Of a stretch of DNA of 13,506 bases, positions 13,459 to 13,506 are shown one piece after another (position 1 is the stretch's first letter; the number at the start of each line of letters is the position of its first letter). Under the pieces are notes generated by a model. It did not search any database and had not been told where the DNA came from. It saw nothing but the letters and a program-made list of their open reading frames with translations. Made by a program: the position numbers and the translations under genes. This DNA comes from JACZWZ01 sp036478235 (lineage in GTDB: Bacteria > Actinomycetota > Acidimicrobiia > Spongiisociales > UBA11373): assembly GCA_036478235.1 (NCBI GenBank), contig JAZGDZ010000065.1:1-13506 (forward strand), written 5' to 3'.

Positions 13459-13506
13459 ATGGATGGTCGTCGAGATGAGTGACATGTATTGCTCAGCGGG
13501 CTCCTA

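Larger units (their letters stand above)
13163..13506. other. 344 bp without a convincing gene at the right edge
   Basis: No complete gene can be supported here. Open frames starting inside or before this stretch have Arg/Ser/Pro-rich composition typical of shadow frames. It contains a coding-like remnant (13223-13324) and a multi-part palindrome (13386-13458), described separately. The final bases could belong to the upstream region of a gene beyond the window. Confidence 0.6.

Overview
The window is a piece of chromosome from a high-GC bacterium, most likely an actinobacterium of a lineage outside the well-studied genera (a member of Acidimicrobiia or a neighbour would fit, but I cannot prove it). 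The reasons are the strong G/C preference at third codon positions, the gene order infC-rpmI-rplT-rRNA/tRNA methyltransferase-pheS-pheT-argF-mpg with tyrS and an rRNA operon close by (the order kept, with more arg genes, in Mycobacterium and Streptomyces), and the actinobacterial-type boxA region in the rRNA leader. Nothing in the gene content looks like phage, plasmid, defence or biosynthetic cargo. The protein-coding content is housekeeping; the interest lies in the RNA-level control elements and the intergenic repeats.

Layout. Positions 1-1000 hold the 5' two thirds of a 16S rRNA gene on the minus strand, running off the left edge, with its leader (about 1001-1266) and a strong promoter (1273-1300). 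Diverging from it is tyrS (1495-2781, plus), probably leaderless, ended by a near-perfect intrinsic terminator whose loop contains the stop codon. A 330-bp gap with a heptamer repeat and a strongly structured segment leads to a bifunctional class A penicillin-binding protein with two PASTA domains (3114-5495, plus). A 158-bp convergent gap (5496-5653) carries a second heptamer repeat and a pair of 38/37-bp direct repeats.

From 12403 down to 5654 runs one long minus-strand gene series: infC, rpmI, rplT (translation initiation factor IF3 and ribosomal proteins L35 and L20), a SPOUT RNA methyltransferase, pheS and pheT (phenylalanyl-tRNA synthetase), argF (ornithine carbamoyltransferase) and mpg (3-methyladenine DNA glycosylase). 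Spacing is 0-12 nt or overlapping throughout, and pheS/pheT, pheT/argF and argF/mpg each overlap by 4 nt. The series starts at a consensus-like promoter (12555-12583), followed by a roughly 145-nt leader with an intrinsic terminator just upstream of the infC ribosome-binding site, so premature termination probably controls the operon. infC itself appears to start at AUC, the type of non-canonical start that lets IF3 limit its own synthesis.

On the right, cutA (12827-13162, plus) diverges from infC. The last 344 bp have no convincing gene but hold a short coding-like remnant and a 73-bp multi-part palindrome.
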